A stretch of 64,000 nucleotides of DNA from Nocardia sp. NBC_01329 (GTDB lineage Bacteria; Actinomycetota; Actinomycetes; Mycobacteriales; Mycobacteriaceae), in NCBI RefSeq assembly GCF_035956715.1, contig NZ_CP108381.1, positions 2,790,001 to 2,854,000 on the forward strand, in the 5' to 3' direction. Shown one piece after another: positions 26,091-33,987 of this stretch. The number at the start of each line of letters is the position of its first letter. The first letter of the stretch is position 1. Under the pieces are notes generated by a model, which was given only the letters and a program-made list of their open reading frames with translations, searched no databases and had not been told where the DNA came from. The translations under genes and the position numbers were made by a program.

Positions 26091-26797
26091 GGGGCGGGCC
26101 AGGGCTGCGGGTGCAGGGCGGTGTCCCAGAACATCAGCTCGTACCGGGTGGCGACGGTGAAGGCGGTCGTCATCGCCTCACGATCCCGGTCGCTCGCGAC
26201 CTCGGCCGCGGCCTCGACGAACGCTCGGGCCGTGGCCGCGGATTCCTGGAACTCCGCGGCGCCGTAGGTGGACACCCATTGTGCGTAGGGATGCCGGGGG
26301 TCGGCGGCGAGTACCTCGGCAGCGCTCGCGGCCAGGTCGCGCCCGACCTCGGCGTAGATCCAGAAACACGGCAGCGCGGCCGCCGCGCCCACCGCGTACG
26401 AATCGGTCGCGGCGGTCGCGATCAGATAGGAGACATATCCCAGGCAGGCCGCCGAAGGCTCGGGCTCGCCTACCCGTTCCGGCAGCCGACTGTCGCTGAG
26501 CAGGTCGTTGTGGAGTTCCGCCTCGACAGCCACCGCCGTAGCGGCGGAGCCCGCCCAGAACTGTGCGGCCGGAGCGTCGGGCGATTTCGCCGCGAGCAGG
26601 GCCAGCACCTTCGAGTAACCGGCGAGATACAGCGAATCCTGCTCCACATAGGTGCGGAATACATCGAGCGGCAGGGTGCCGTCGCCGAGCCGCCGCAGGA
26701 ATTCGAGCTCATCGATGGCGCCGCGCAGATCTTCGGTCCGATCCCAGAGGTGCTCGGTGAATTTGCCGGATTCGGTGGTGTACGCGCGTGAAGCCAA
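26087..26797 (-). CDS. tenA: TenA family thiaminase II / aminopyrimidine aminohydrolase
   Basis: A 236-residue TenA protein with the active-site Cys144 and Glu150 in ALPCFWIYAE, and the acidic EQD at 52-54. TenA hydrolyses aminopyrimidine breakdown products to HMP, salvaging thiamine. The only plausible start is a TTG at 26797. The AAGGA just upstream is the 3' arm of the TPP riboswitch, so ligand binding should directly hide the ribosome-binding site. First gene of the tenA-thiYXZ operon. Confidence 0.92.
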   Translation of the reverse strand: MASRAYTTESGKFTEHLWDRTEDLRGAIDELEFLRRLGDGTLPLDVFRTYVEQDSLYLAGYSKVLALLAAKSPDAPAAQFWAGSAATAVAVEAELHNDLLSDSRLPERVGEPEPSAACLGYVSYLIATAATDSYAVGAAAALPCFWIYAEVGRDLAASAAEVLAADPRHPYAQWVSTYGAAEFQESAATARAFVEAAAEVASDRDREAMTTAFTVATRYELMFWDTALHPQPWPAP

Positions 26798-26799
26798 GA

Positions 26800-26875
26800 C
26801 ATTCCTTCGTCAGCATTACCTGGACAGGTTCTCGGGTATGTTCTCAGCCCCGCGTTCGCGGAGCACCCCGTGTCA
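26800..26875 (-). promoter_or_regulatory. TPP riboswitch (THI element)
   Basis: Read on the minus strand, the segment holds the conserved TPP aptamer blocks in order: ACGGGGTGC, then GGCTGAGA, then ACCC and GAACCTG, then CCAGGTAATGCTG and CGAAGGAA. The last block doubles as the ribosome-binding site of tenA, ending 5 bases from the TTG start. High thiamine pyrophosphate should therefore block tenA translation. A Rho-independent terminator is not seen. Confidence 0.95.
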
Positions 26876-27052
26876 GAACGCATCCGACCATAGCAGTGTT
26901 ACGGCCGGCCGTGGGAAGCAGGTACCGGCGCGACGCCTCCCGACGCCCTGCCTCGGTGCTTGACCTAAGTGCGCCAGCCATCGTGACTTTGCCGCGACCT
27001 TTTCGTAATCTGACGGTGATCTTGTCTCCGAGCGTTACGAGTGGTCACCATC

Positions 27053-27685
27053 ATGCCAGGTCAACACCGCAAACCGGCTCGCGCCAAGAAGATCGCTCCG
27101 CTGGCCGGAAGCGCGATCGCGGCGACGGCGGTGATCGCACTGTCGGTGACGGCCCGGCCGGGCCCGGCCGCTCAACCCGCCGCCGCGGCGGTCGACGTGA
27201 CTGCTGTACCGGCCGCCGGTATCGGCAAGGCCCCCGGTCCGGAATCCGGAGCTCCCGTACCGGTAGCCGCGGTCGATCGACCGCAGGAGCCCGCCAGGTA
27301 CGCGAAACGGCACGCACCACCGGCGATACCGTGCTCGACGGAACTCTCCGGGGCGCAACCGCAGGTGGCACAGGTGGGCAACTTGATCGCCGAGACGTTC
27401 CAGGTCGGCGATATCGGTGGCGCCGACGGCCGGTACGACGGTGATCACGGCGCCGGGCTGGCACTCGACTTCATGATGTCGGATCCCGCACGGGGCGACG
27501 CGATCGCCGACTTCGTACTGGCCAACAAAGAACGGTTCGGTGTGTCCTATGTGATCTGGCAGCAGCGGTACAACGACGGCAGCGGCTGGACGTATATGGA
27601 AGATCGCGGAAGCCCCACCGAGAACCATTACGACCATGTACACGTGTCGTTCGACTCGGCCGCCGATGTGCACGTGACCTGCTGA
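27053..27685 (+). CDS. Secreted M15/VldE-like protein with zinc-site motifs
   Basis: A protein of about 210 residues with a basic N-terminus (RKPARAKKIAP) and a hydrophobic segment (LAGSAIAATAVIALSVTA), an Ala/Pro-rich linker, then a compact domain. DGDHGAGLALDFM carries an HxxGxAxD zinc motif and NHYDHVHVSF a C-terminal HxH motif, as in M15-type peptidoglycan carboxypeptidases and the related VldE-like domain. It probably acts on, or derives from an enzyme acting on, the cell wall. I use the ATG at 27053; a GTG at 27041 is possible. Confidence 0.7.
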   Translation: MPGQHRKPARAKKIAPLAGSAIAATAVIALSVTARPGPAAQPAAAAVDVTAVPAAGIGKAPGPESGAPVPVAAVDRPQEPARYAKRHAPPAIPCSTELSGAQPQVAQVGNLIAETFQVGDIGGADGRYDGDHGAGLALDFMMSDPARGDAIADFVLANKERFGVSYVIWQQRYNDGSGWTYMEDRGSPTENHYDHVHVSFDSAADVHVTC

Positions 27686-27696
27686 CCACAGAGCAG

Positions 27697-27884
27697 ACAT
27701 GTTCGGCGATCAAGGTTCCCGGCTCCAGTCTCCCGACCGCCGGATGGTGGAACACCTTGGTGCCCGTCCGATGCAGCCGGACATCGTGCGAAGCCCACAT
27801 CCGGCGGAAATCCTCGCTGCGCGTGGACAACTCGCCGACCAAGGCGGTGAGCCCGCTGTCGTAGGGATTAGCCCGCCTCACCGC
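27697..27884 (-). pseudogene. Remnant of XRE-family regulator, MmyB-like C-terminus
   Basis: About 60 codons on the minus strand encode ANPYDSGLTALVGELSTRS, EDFRRMWASHDVRLHRTG and TKVFHHPAVGRLEPGTL. This is the distinctive end of the MmyB-like ligand-binding domain found in actinobacterial XRE regulators (SEDFRxxWAxHDVR...KxFxHPxVGxL). The N-terminal helix-turn-helix and most of the ligand domain are absent, and the final segment does not continue normally. It is a decayed 3' fragment. Confidence 0.6.
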
Positions 27885-27939
27885 GCAGGATGGTGTCTTG
27901 GACGGAGTGAATGACTGCTCGAAGGCTGAAGTCGGATTC

Positions 27940-28182
27940 ATGAAAGACCGACCCGTCCTCGTCGTGGCCTTGATCGGGGGCTTCATCGGCGCAATACTGT
28001 CGAGTCCATTCGCCGTGTACTTCGGCTTCGGCACTCCTGCGCTCGCTACCGCCATTGTCGGGGTGGGAATCTTGCTGGCTGGAGGCAGCATGTTCGGCGG
28101 CCTCTGCGCTGCACTGACATGGGCCGTCAGGTCTGATCGGCGTAACGGTGGTTACCGCTGTCACGGCGAGCGCCGGGCATAA
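27940..28182 (+). CDS. Small two-helix membrane protein
   Basis: An 80-residue protein with two hydrophobic segments (VLVVALIGGFIGAILSSPFA and TAIVGVGILLAGGSMFGGL) and a basic tail. No family recognised. The ATG at 27940 is weakly supported by GAAG further upstream; a TTG at 27898 is another possible start. GC content is lower than in neighbouring genes. Could be real or a fragment. Confidence 0.5.
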   Translation: MKDRPVLVVALIGGFIGAILSSPFAVYFGFGTPALATAIVGVGILLAGGSMFGGLCAALTWAVRSDRRNGGYRCHGERRA

Positions 28183-28321
28183 CTTTTCGAAGCTACGGTG
28201 CGGCCAGCAGCCGTAGAGGACGCGGTAATCGGCATTTCAGGATGCCGATACCGACTTAATGGCAGCAATGTGTTCGAAGACCGATCTGGAGACTTCCGTC
28301 CGCGCCGGACCCGGTGTCCCC

Positions 28322-28348
28322 GGGGGCCGCGGGGGCCGCGGGGGCCGC
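28322..28348. repeat. Three tandem copies of GGGGGCCGC
   Basis: Exact 9-bp units that would read Gly-Pro-Arg repeats on both strands if translated. No supported gene covers them. Likely replication slippage in a very GC-rich spacer. Confidence 0.85.
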
Positions 28349-28416
28349 GGACCGGGGGTAGCGGTTCCCCGACTGCCTGACCGATCAATCGCGATCCGCG
28401 CTCTCGCCGCGCCGAA

Positions 28417-28449
28417 TCATGGGGCCGCCGGTAAAGAGAGAGGTGACAT
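28417..28449 (-). CDS. Possible 10-residue peptide MSPLSLPAAP
   Basis: An ATG with a near-perfect ribosome-binding site (GGAAGGAG, 6 bases upstream) opens a frame of only 10 codons. Its stop overlaps another ATG (ATGA) that begins an 11-codon frame ending at 28385. No gene follows on this strand nearby, so a leader function is not supported. It may be the start of a decayed gene. Confidence 0.25.
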   Translation of the reverse strand: MSPLSLPAAP

Positions 28450-28912
28450 CGTCGTCTCCTTCCTGTGTTCGGGTATTCGAGGAATGTGTAACCGACATCT
28501 CACCCCCGCGAGCATCGCCACCTCGTCGCGGCGCGACGGTACGACGGGCCCACCCTGTCCGGGAGGTGCTGGCGTTACCCGGAACGACCGGCACTGGGTG
28601 CGGTCCTGCTGCTGGAAGCCCTCGTGGCCGCCCGTGGCGCTCGTCCGGCCGGCATCCCGTCCGAAAACCGAGCGGGCGGCCCGCGCCGGGACTCGCGGGA
28701 AGAACGGGAGGTGCTTGTGCGTCCGCCGACCTGCCGGGAGGCTGAGAAACCGAACCGTGCCACCTCTCCGTTCCTGGGCGACGCGCGACGATCGAAGCGA
28801 AGATCCCGGACCGCCCGGCACTTCGAACACTCGATGCGGCGCCTCGCCGCATCGACCGGTTTTCCACCCGGTGAGCGATCCGACCTACACCTACGAAGAC
28901 CGAGGAGCGGAT

Positions 28913-29278
28913 ATGTCCGAATGGAACGCAGACGACCTCGCCACAATCGACCGCGAGGGCGAACTCCGAGTGGCAGCGCAACGGTCCGACGGGAGGTTGA
29001 GCACTCCGCGCGTCGTCTGGCACGTGGTCGTGAACGGCAGCCTGTATATGCGCTCGGTCCGCGGCGACGCGGGCGGCTGGTACCGCGGGGTGCGGCGAAC
29101 CGGGTTCGGCGTCATCGATACCGGCGCGGTCCGCGCCGAGGCGATATTCATTCCCGACGATACGCACGATGATGCGATAGACCGCGGTTACCACGACAAA
29201 TACGGCACAGGTTCAGCTGTCGACTCCATCACGAGCCCCGCGGCACGGGCGACCACCCTCCGAGTCGAACCACGCTGA
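28913..29278 (+). CDS. DUF2255 family protein
   Basis: A 121-residue protein matching the DUF2255 pattern: WNADDLATIDREGELRVAAQ, then PRVVWHVVVNGSLYMRSVRG, then GWYRGVRRTGFGVI. Members are small, split-barrel-like proteins sometimes compared to F420/flavin-binding folds; function is not established. The ATG at 28913 follows CGAGGAG. The C-terminus after GYHDKYG is Ser/Ala-rich and may be unstructured. Confidence 0.82.
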   Translation: MSEWNADDLATIDREGELRVAAQRSDGRLSTPRVVWHVVVNGSLYMRSVRGDAGGWYRGVRRTGFGVIDTGAVRAEAIFIPDDTHDDAIDRGYHDKYGTGSAVDSITSPAARATTLRVEPR

Positions 29279-29386
29279 CCGATCGCCGTGACAGGGCGGC
29301 GCGTGCCTCGGCGCCGGGCCGCAACACCCGATGATGTGGGAGGTTCTGTCATTACCCGGTTCAGCAGACACTCCCGTTCGTCCGCG

Positions 29387-29506
29387 GAAGCGGGTCGGCT
29401 GGGTGTCGGCCGTGTCTTCGACCGCACCACCGATCTCGCCGGCGTCCCGGACGGCTACCGGGCGAGGAACGAACGCAAAGCCCTCGAAGTTCTCGTCACT
29501 CCGTGA
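29387..29506 (+). pseudogene. Remnant of zinc-dependent alcohol dehydrogenase (C-terminal end)
   Basis: The last 39 codons before a stop read GVGRVFDRTTDLAGVPDGYR and ARNERKALEVLVTP, the typical end of class III-like zinc alcohol dehydrogenases (VFDRxxxLxxVPDGYRAMNERxAxKVLV). The sequence upstream in this frame does not resemble the enzyme, and no Rossmann or zinc motif is present. It is a 3' stump just upstream of the aldo/keto reductase gene. Confidence 0.55.
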
Positions 29507-29567
29507 GCACGATCGATACCCGAGGAGCTACGACCGGCGACTCCTCCGATCCGAAAGGAGCACAACC

Positions 29568-30446
29568 GTGCAGACCTTCACTCTGAACAACGGTGTCGAG
29601 ATGCCCGTCCTGGGGTTCGGCGTCTACCAGACCCCGCCCGACGAAACGATCTCCGCAGTGGAATCGGCCTTGGCGACCGGCTACCGCCATATCGACACCG
29701 CGGCGGTGTACGGCAACGAACGGGAGGTCGGTACCGCTGTCCACCGCTCCGGACTCGCCCGCGACGATATCTTCCTCGAAACCAAGATCTGGATCACCGA
29801 TTTCGGCTACGACCGCACCATGCACGGTTTCGACAAGAGTGCCGGAAAACTCGGTGTCGAGCAGATCGACCTACTGATCCTGCACCAGGCGCTGCCCACC
29901 GACTTCCCGAAGACCGTCCAGGCGTACAAAGCGCTGGAGAAACTCCATGCCGACGGCCGGGTCCGCGCGATCGGTGTCTCCAACTTCATGCCCGATCACT
30001 TGACCCGCCTGCTCGCCGAGACGGAGGTCGTCCCGGCGGTGAACCAGATCGAGGTACACCCGTACTTCCGGCAGTCCGAACTGCTCGCCGTCGACTCCGC
30101 ACACGGCATCCTCAACCAGGCGTGGTCACCGATCGGCGGCATCACCTTCTATCGCGACGGGTCACACGGCTCCACTTTGGAAGACCCGGTGATCGGTGAG
30201 ATCGCGGCCGGACACAGCAAATCACCCGCCCAGGTGATGCTGCGCTGGCATCTGCAACAGGGTCGCCAGGCGATCCCGAAATCGGTGCGGCCGGCCCGGA
30301 TCGCCGAGAACTTCGACATATTCGACTTCGACCTCACCACCGCGCAACTCGACGCCATCGATGCCCTCGATACCGGCGTCCGTGGCGGCCCGGAACCCGC
30401 CGACATCACCCTCGAGAACTTCGGGGTCGAAATCCCCGAGCCCTGA
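29568..30446 (+). CDS. Aldo/keto reductase
   Basis: A 292-residue NADPH-dependent (beta/alpha)8 reductase with the complete tetrad: Asp43 and Tyr48 in HIDTAAVYGNE, Lys73 in ETKIW and His106 in LLILHQA. IGVSNFMPDHL and the C-terminal IPKSVRPARIAENF nucleotide-binding loop are also present. It resembles AKR5-type 2,5-diketogluconate reductase-like enzymes; the natural carbonyl substrate is unknown. The GTG at 29568 follows AAAGGAG. Confidence 0.9.
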   Translation: MQTFTLNNGVEMPVLGFGVYQTPPDETISAVESALATGYRHIDTAAVYGNEREVGTAVHRSGLARDDIFLETKIWITDFGYDRTMHGFDKSAGKLGVEQIDLLILHQALPTDFPKTVQAYKALEKLHADGRVRAIGVSNFMPDHLTRLLAETEVVPAVNQIEVHPYFRQSELLAVDSAHGILNQAWSPIGGITFYRDGSHGSTLEDPVIGEIAAGHSKSPAQVMLRWHLQQGRQAIPKSVRPARIAENFDIFDFDLTTAQLDAIDALDTGVRGGPEPADITLENFGVEIPEP

Positions 30447-30487
30447 ACAATCGATTACGCGCTGGGAGGTGGATCGGGTTTCGATCA

Positions 30488-30790
30488 TCACCTCGGTGGG
30501 TTCTCGGGGAGCAGCGGTCCGAGAGGTCCGAGGTCGATATTGAGGTCTTCGGGGGTGAGGCCGAAATGCTCGCGGAGTTCGTCCATCCGCTGTTCCAGCA
30601 GCATCAGCGTGGTGCCGATACGTTCGACCTGGTCATCGCTGAGGTCGCCGGCGTCGACCCGGCGCAGTGCCTGGCGTTCCATCAGTTGGCGCAGTAGTTC
30701 CACCAGGGTGAGGACGAGCGTGACCAGTCCGCGTTCGACCGATTCCGGGTCGGTGTCGATACGCGGTGACAGCCCGTCGAATTCGGTCAT
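30488..30790 (-). CDS. gvpK: Gas vesicle protein GvpK
   Basis: A 100-residue protein with the GvpK core: SVERGLVTLVLTLVELLRQL followed by MERQALRRVDAGDLSDDQVE and ERIGTTLMLLEQRM. GvpK is a helical accessory factor needed for gas-vesicle assembly. It is the last gene of the operon. The ATG at 30790 overlaps the preceding stop (ATGA). Confidence 0.92.
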   Translation of the reverse strand: MTEFDGLSPRIDTDPESVERGLVTLVLTLVELLRQLMERQALRRVDAGDLSDDQVERIGTTLMLLEQRMDELREHFGLTPEDLNIDLGPLGPLLPENPPR

Positions 30791-30978
30791 CGGGGTGACT
30801 CCGGTGCGGGTCCGTACAGCGTGCTGACCGAAGAGATCAGGGCGCGCAGCGAGATCTGGACGAGGTCGACGTCGGCGATGGCGAGCTTGATATCCCCGGA
30901 GACGACGACCCCGCCTGCCAGTACTCGATCCAAGAGGTCGACGAGGGCGATCCGGCGCTCGCTGTCGACGCTGTTCAC
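30787..30978 (-). CDS. gvpS: Short GvpA/GvpJ-family protein (GvpS)
   Basis: A 63-residue protein made almost entirely of the GvpA-like core (RIALVDLLDRVLAGGVVVSG, then DIKLAIADVDLVQISLRALI). Such short homologues at this operon position are usually called GvpS and are minor structural or nucleating components. The GTG start overlaps the gvpL stop (GTGA). Confidence 0.87.
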   Translation of the reverse strand: MNSVDSERRIALVDLLDRVLAGGVVVSGDIKLAIADVDLVQISLRALISSVSTLYGPAPESPR

Positions 30979-31763
30979 GGCGGCTCACGTTCCACGCCCG
31001 CGAACGAATACGGCGGCCACGGCCCGGTGAGTTCGAGGCGGATACCGGGGTATTCGGCACCGAGAGCGTCCACGGCGGCGGCGAAATCGTCGGCGCGGTC
31101 GTCGTCCACCAGATAGGTTCCGTTGAGCACCATCCAATCGGTGCGCCCGCTCAGCGCGGGATCGGTCGTCGGCTGCCGTCGACCGGCCGCGGCGCGGCGA
31201 CTCAACCGCGTGTGGATGATCTCCGCGCGCTGGGCCGCGTCGTGTTCGACGGTCTCCTGGGCGGACAGCTGCGCGCGGCGGCGAGCCAGATATGCCGCGC
31301 CCGTACCCTTCCCGGCGGGTTCGGCCCTGGCCTCGGCGATTGCTCCGCTCAGCGCGGCGCGGTCGCCGTAGACCTTCACGCCCCACTCGGTGCGGCCGCT
31401 GACCAGGACCAGCGCCGCCGCCAGGTCCTCCTGCCGATCACGCAGCAGTTCGCGTACCCGCTCGTCGTCGAGGAACACGGTCGCCAGCCGCAGCGGCGCC
31501 GAGGGGGCGCGGCGCACCGCGGCGGATACCACCGCGTCGTGTGCCCGGGCCGTAGCGGCCAGCCAGTCCAGATCTTCCAGATTCCGGCTCATCGGCTGCG
31601 CCCCGAACACGTCGAGCGGTACCGATCCGACGAGCGCGGCGAGCGGCTCCACGGTGACGATCCGGACCGGTTCACCGGCCACCCCGGCTAGCCCGTCGAA
31701 CCCGGGCGCGGCATCCGCGGCCGCCGTCACCGCGTACAACCAGACTCCGGTTTCGCCGGTCAC
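30975..31763 (-). CDS. gvpL: Gas vesicle protein GvpL/GvpF family
   Basis: A 262-residue GvpL/F protein: GVWLYAVTAAADAAPGFDG at the N-terminus, RAHDAVVSAAVRRAPSAPLR (the conserved H/P/L/R/F block) and the C-terminal GPWPPYSF. GvpL and GvpF bind GvpA and take part in shell assembly. Overlaps both neighbours by 4 bases. Confidence 0.9.
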   Translation of the reverse strand: MTGETGVWLYAVTAAADAAPGFDGLAGVAGEPVRIVTVEPLAALVGSVPLDVFGAQPMSRNLEDLDWLAATARAHDAVVSAAVRRAPSAPLRLATVFLDDERVRELLRDRQEDLAAALVLVSGRTEWGVKVYGDRAALSGAIAEARAEPAGKGTGAAYLARRRAQLSAQETVEHDAAQRAEIIHTRLSRRAAAGRRQPTTDPALSGRTDWMVLNGTYLVDDDRADDFAAAVDALGAEYPGIRLELTGPWPPYSFAGVEREPP

Positions 31764-32194
31764 GGTGGCGCACTCTCGTCGGGTTCGCCGCGGCTCTCGA
31801 CGGTTTCGCGACGACCGTCGACGATTTCGCGACGGCCCCCGGCCACTTCGCGACGGCCCCGCCCGGCCTCCAGTTCTGCTATCCGATCCCGTAGTTCGCG
31901 GTTCTCGAGTTCGAGATCATGGTCCTGACGTTCGAGGGTCCGGGCCTTGCTGTTGAGCCAGGGATCGGTCTCCCACCAATCGATGCCCACCGCCTTGGCG
32001 GTCTCCAGGGAGGCGACGACCAGGCGAAGTTTGATCGTGAGCAGTTCGATATCGAGAAGATTCACCTGGATATCGCCCGCGATCACCAGACCCTTGTCGA
32101 GGACCCGCTCGAGAATATCGGCGAGGTTCGTGGACTGGTGCCCGCCACCGTAGGGTTGCGGCTCGTAGGATCCGCCGCCGCCGACGACGGTCAT
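31760..32194 (-). CDS. gvpJ: Gas vesicle protein GvpJ (GvpA family)
   Basis: A 144-residue protein with a GvpA-like core at about 23-70 (NLADILERVLDKGLVIAGDI, then IELLTIKLRLVVASLETA), the GvpJ-typical WWETDPWL and a charged, coiled tail with repeated GRRE units. It is a minor shell or tip component. Overlaps gvpL and gvpO by 4 bases each. Confidence 0.9.
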   Translation of the reverse strand: MTVVGGGGSYEPQPYGGGHQSTNLADILERVLDKGLVIAGDIQVNLLDIELLTIKLRLVVASLETAKAVGIDWWETDPWLNSKARTLERQDHDLELENRELRDRIAELEAGRGRREVAGGRREIVDGRRETVESRGEPDESAPP

Positions 32195-32526
32195 CGCCTA
32201 CCCCGTCCGCCGATCTCGGTGCTACCACGGGCGTAGCGGGCAATTCTGCGGTAGGCCAGCAGATTTCCGTCGACATCGATCTCCACCTCGTAGAGCGCCA
32301 GCATATCGGTGGACGAGGGGATGCGGCGGTCCTCGAGTACCTCGATCTCCACCAGCCGCCCGTCCTCCAGCGGCTCCATCGACGTGACGCCCTCCACCGA
32401 TTTCGAGGTCAGTTCCATCAGGTGTTCGATCGCCGCTGTCGCGGACTCCATGACGGTGAGCGGTGGTTGCCGACCCGGATCGGGATCGACATCCGCACCG
32501 TCCTCCGTGGTCGACCTGCGGGCCAT
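32191..32526 (-). CDS. gvpO: Gas vesicle protein GvpO
   Basis: A 111-residue GvpO protein: AIEHLMELTSKSVEGVTSME, then VEIEVLEDRRIPSSTDMLAL and YEVEIDVDGNLLAYRRIARY. GvpO is common in actinobacterial and haloarchaeal clusters and is thought to influence expression or assembly. Here it follows gvpG by 6 bases instead of opening the operon as in Streptomyces. Confidence 0.92.
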   Translation of the reverse strand: MARRSTTEDGADVDPDPGRQPPLTVMESATAAIEHLMELTSKSVEGVTSMEPLEDGRLVEIEVLEDRRIPSSTDMLALYEVEIDVDGNLLAYRRIARYARGSTEIGGRGRR

Positions 32527-32532
32527 GGTGAC

Positions 32533-32790
32533 TCACTCCTCCTCGTCGGCCGGTGGGATACCACCGGGCGGACGGCTGAGCCGGGAGAGGGCCTCCCGCA
32601 GCGCCCGGTCACGCTCCGCGTCGGAGAGCCGACCGGCCGCGGCCTCCGCCTCGATCTCCTCGATCTCGCGGCGGACGGCGGCCGGACTGTGCAGTTGCTG
32701 CTCGACCTGGTCCTGGATCACTTCACCCAGCCAGACCACGCCGCGGACCGGGGCCAGCGGCAATGTGACGATCGACGACAACAGGCCCAT
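32533..32790 (-). CDS. gvpG: Gas vesicle protein GvpG
   Basis: An 85-residue protein with the GvpG pattern: GLLSSIVTLPLAPVRGVVWL followed by EVIQDQVEQQL and a helical acidic region. An accessory protein of vesicle assembly. It lies 4 bases after gvpF. Confidence 0.9.
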   Translation of the reverse strand: MGLLSSIVTLPLAPVRGVVWLGEVIQDQVEQQLHSPAAVRREIEEIEAEAAAGRLSDAERDRALREALSRLSRPPGGIPPADEEE

Positions 32791-32794
32791 ATCC

Positions 32795-33586
32795 TCACCC
32801 CGAGGGTTGGTGTGCGGTGACGAAGTCGTAGGACGCCATGGGGCCCAGCAGATCCAGCCGGACCCGGCCCTCCCATTCCTCGCCGAGTTCGGTCAGCACT
32901 CCCATCAGCGCCTCCTGCCGGGACAGGTCGAGCAGCACAGCGAGGTGGAAGGCATCGTCTTCATGGGCGGGATCCCGCTCCCGCACGGTGGGATCGAGTT
33001 CGCGGAGCGCGCTGACAACCCGGCGGGTGTCCTCGGCGCGCTTGGCTTCGATCGCCCGGTTCACGGTCTCGCCGAGCGCGATACGTGCGTCCCGGGTGGC
33101 ATCCTCCGGTTTGTCGTGGATCTCCGCTCGCAACCGGGCCGCGTCGGCGTTCTCGTCCAGGATCTCCCGCAGAATCGTGGCCTCGACGTAACGCCCTCGG
33201 ATGACGAACTGGGCGTGCCCTTCGAGTTCGGCCAGCGCGCTGCGGAATTCGTCGTGGTTGGGGGCGAGCAGCTCGTTCTCCACTGCCTCGGTATCGGTCA
33301 CCACTCCACCGAAGCGCAACGGCAGGACCGGGGCGACGGCGGCCGTCCCGTCCAGCAACTGTGCGTGGGCGGTGAGATCGTCGGGGGTGCCCAGCGGGCG
33401 ATCGAGCGGAATTTCGCTGATCAGTGCCGCGATCTCGCCGTGCCGCACGACCGAGATCGCGGTCGGTGGATCGCCGATTCCGCGGGCGTGCGGTGCGGGC
33501 TCGATATCGTCGGTCACGATGCCGTAGACGTACACTGCGGTGCGCTGTTCGCGTTCGCTCGCCTGTGCTGTCGAAGCGTCGGACAT
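32795..33586 (-). CDS. gvpF: Gas vesicle protein GvpF
   Basis: A 263-residue GvpF/L protein: VYVYGIVTDD at the N-terminus, VAPVLPLRFGGVVTDTEAVE, and the C-terminal RVRLDLLGPMASYDFV. GvpF is thought to chaperone GvpA during nucleation. Its ATG overlaps the gvpA stop by one base (TGATG). Confidence 0.92.
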   Translation of the reverse strand: MSDASTAQASEREQRTAVYVYGIVTDDIEPAPHARGIGDPPTAISVVRHGEIAALISEIPLDRPLGTPDDLTAHAQLLDGTAAVAPVLPLRFGGVVTDTEAVENELLAPNHDEFRSALAELEGHAQFVIRGRYVEATILREILDENADAARLRAEIHDKPEDATRDARIALGETVNRAIEAKRAEDTRRVVSALRELDPTVRERDPAHEDDAFHLAVLLDLSRQEALMGVLTELGEEWEGRVRLDLLGPMASYDFVTAHQPSG

Positions 33587-33987
33587 CAGTCCTCCCCTCG
33601 CCGGGTGGACCGCCCGGAGGTCCGCCGTGTGTCGTCCACGTCACCGAGGAAGTCCTGAACCTTCTTACCCGCCGCTTCGATGGCGCCTTTCGTCTTGTGT
33701 TCGGCGGCGCTCTCGGTGACATCGCCGACCAGATCGGTGAGGCCCTTGGGTTCGCTATTGGAGATCTCGACCCGGTCGGTGGCCTCGGCGAAACGCAGAT
33801 ATGTGTCGACGCTGGCCACCACGACCCGGGCGTCGATGGTCAGCAATTCGATTCCGACGAGCGACACCCGGACGAACGCGTCGACCACCAGTCCTTTGTC
33901 CAGGATGGTGTCGACGACCTCGGCCAGGCCGGAGGAATCCGGGCGGGACACAGTTCCGGTTCCGCCACCGGCGGGTTCGATGGTCAT
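33586..33987 (-). CDS. gvpA: Gas vesicle structural protein GvpA
   Basis: A 133-residue GvpA homologue and the probable main shell protein. The core at residues 20-70 reads [20 protein letters not shown], then [20 protein letters not shown], then [10 protein letters not shown]. It carries about 60 extra charged C-terminal residues compared with the roughly 70-residue classical GvpA, which is common in soil actinobacteria and leaves the identity as main shell protein slightly open. Its ATG overlaps the SRPBCC gene stop (ATGA). Confidence 0.88.
   Translation of the reverse strand: MTIEPAGGGTGTVSRPDSSGLAEVVDTILDKGLVVDAFVRVSLVGIELLTIDARVVVASVDTYLRFAEATDRVEISNSEPKGLTDLVGDVTESAAEHKTKGAIEAAGKKVQDFLGDVDDTRRTSGRSTRRGED

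Larger units (their letters stand above)
28183..28912. other. 730-base region with no recognised gene
   Basis: Several open frames occur on both strands but none shows a domain or convincing codon bias. It contains a 3x9-bp G/C repeat (28322-28348) and, on the minus strand, a very good ribosome-binding site in front of a 10-codon frame (28417-28449). Flanked by decayed genes, it is probably remnant DNA. Confidence 0.4.

Noticed and set aside
28198..28380. Small collagen-like (Gly-Pro-Arg) frame on either strand
   Set aside because: The repeats come from a 9-bp G/C slippage repeat; no start site or conservation signal on either strand.
32309..33658. Long plus-strand open frame opposite gvpF/gvpG/gvpO
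   Set aside because: It lies antisense to well-supported gvp genes, has no domain, and arises from the strong GC third-position bias.
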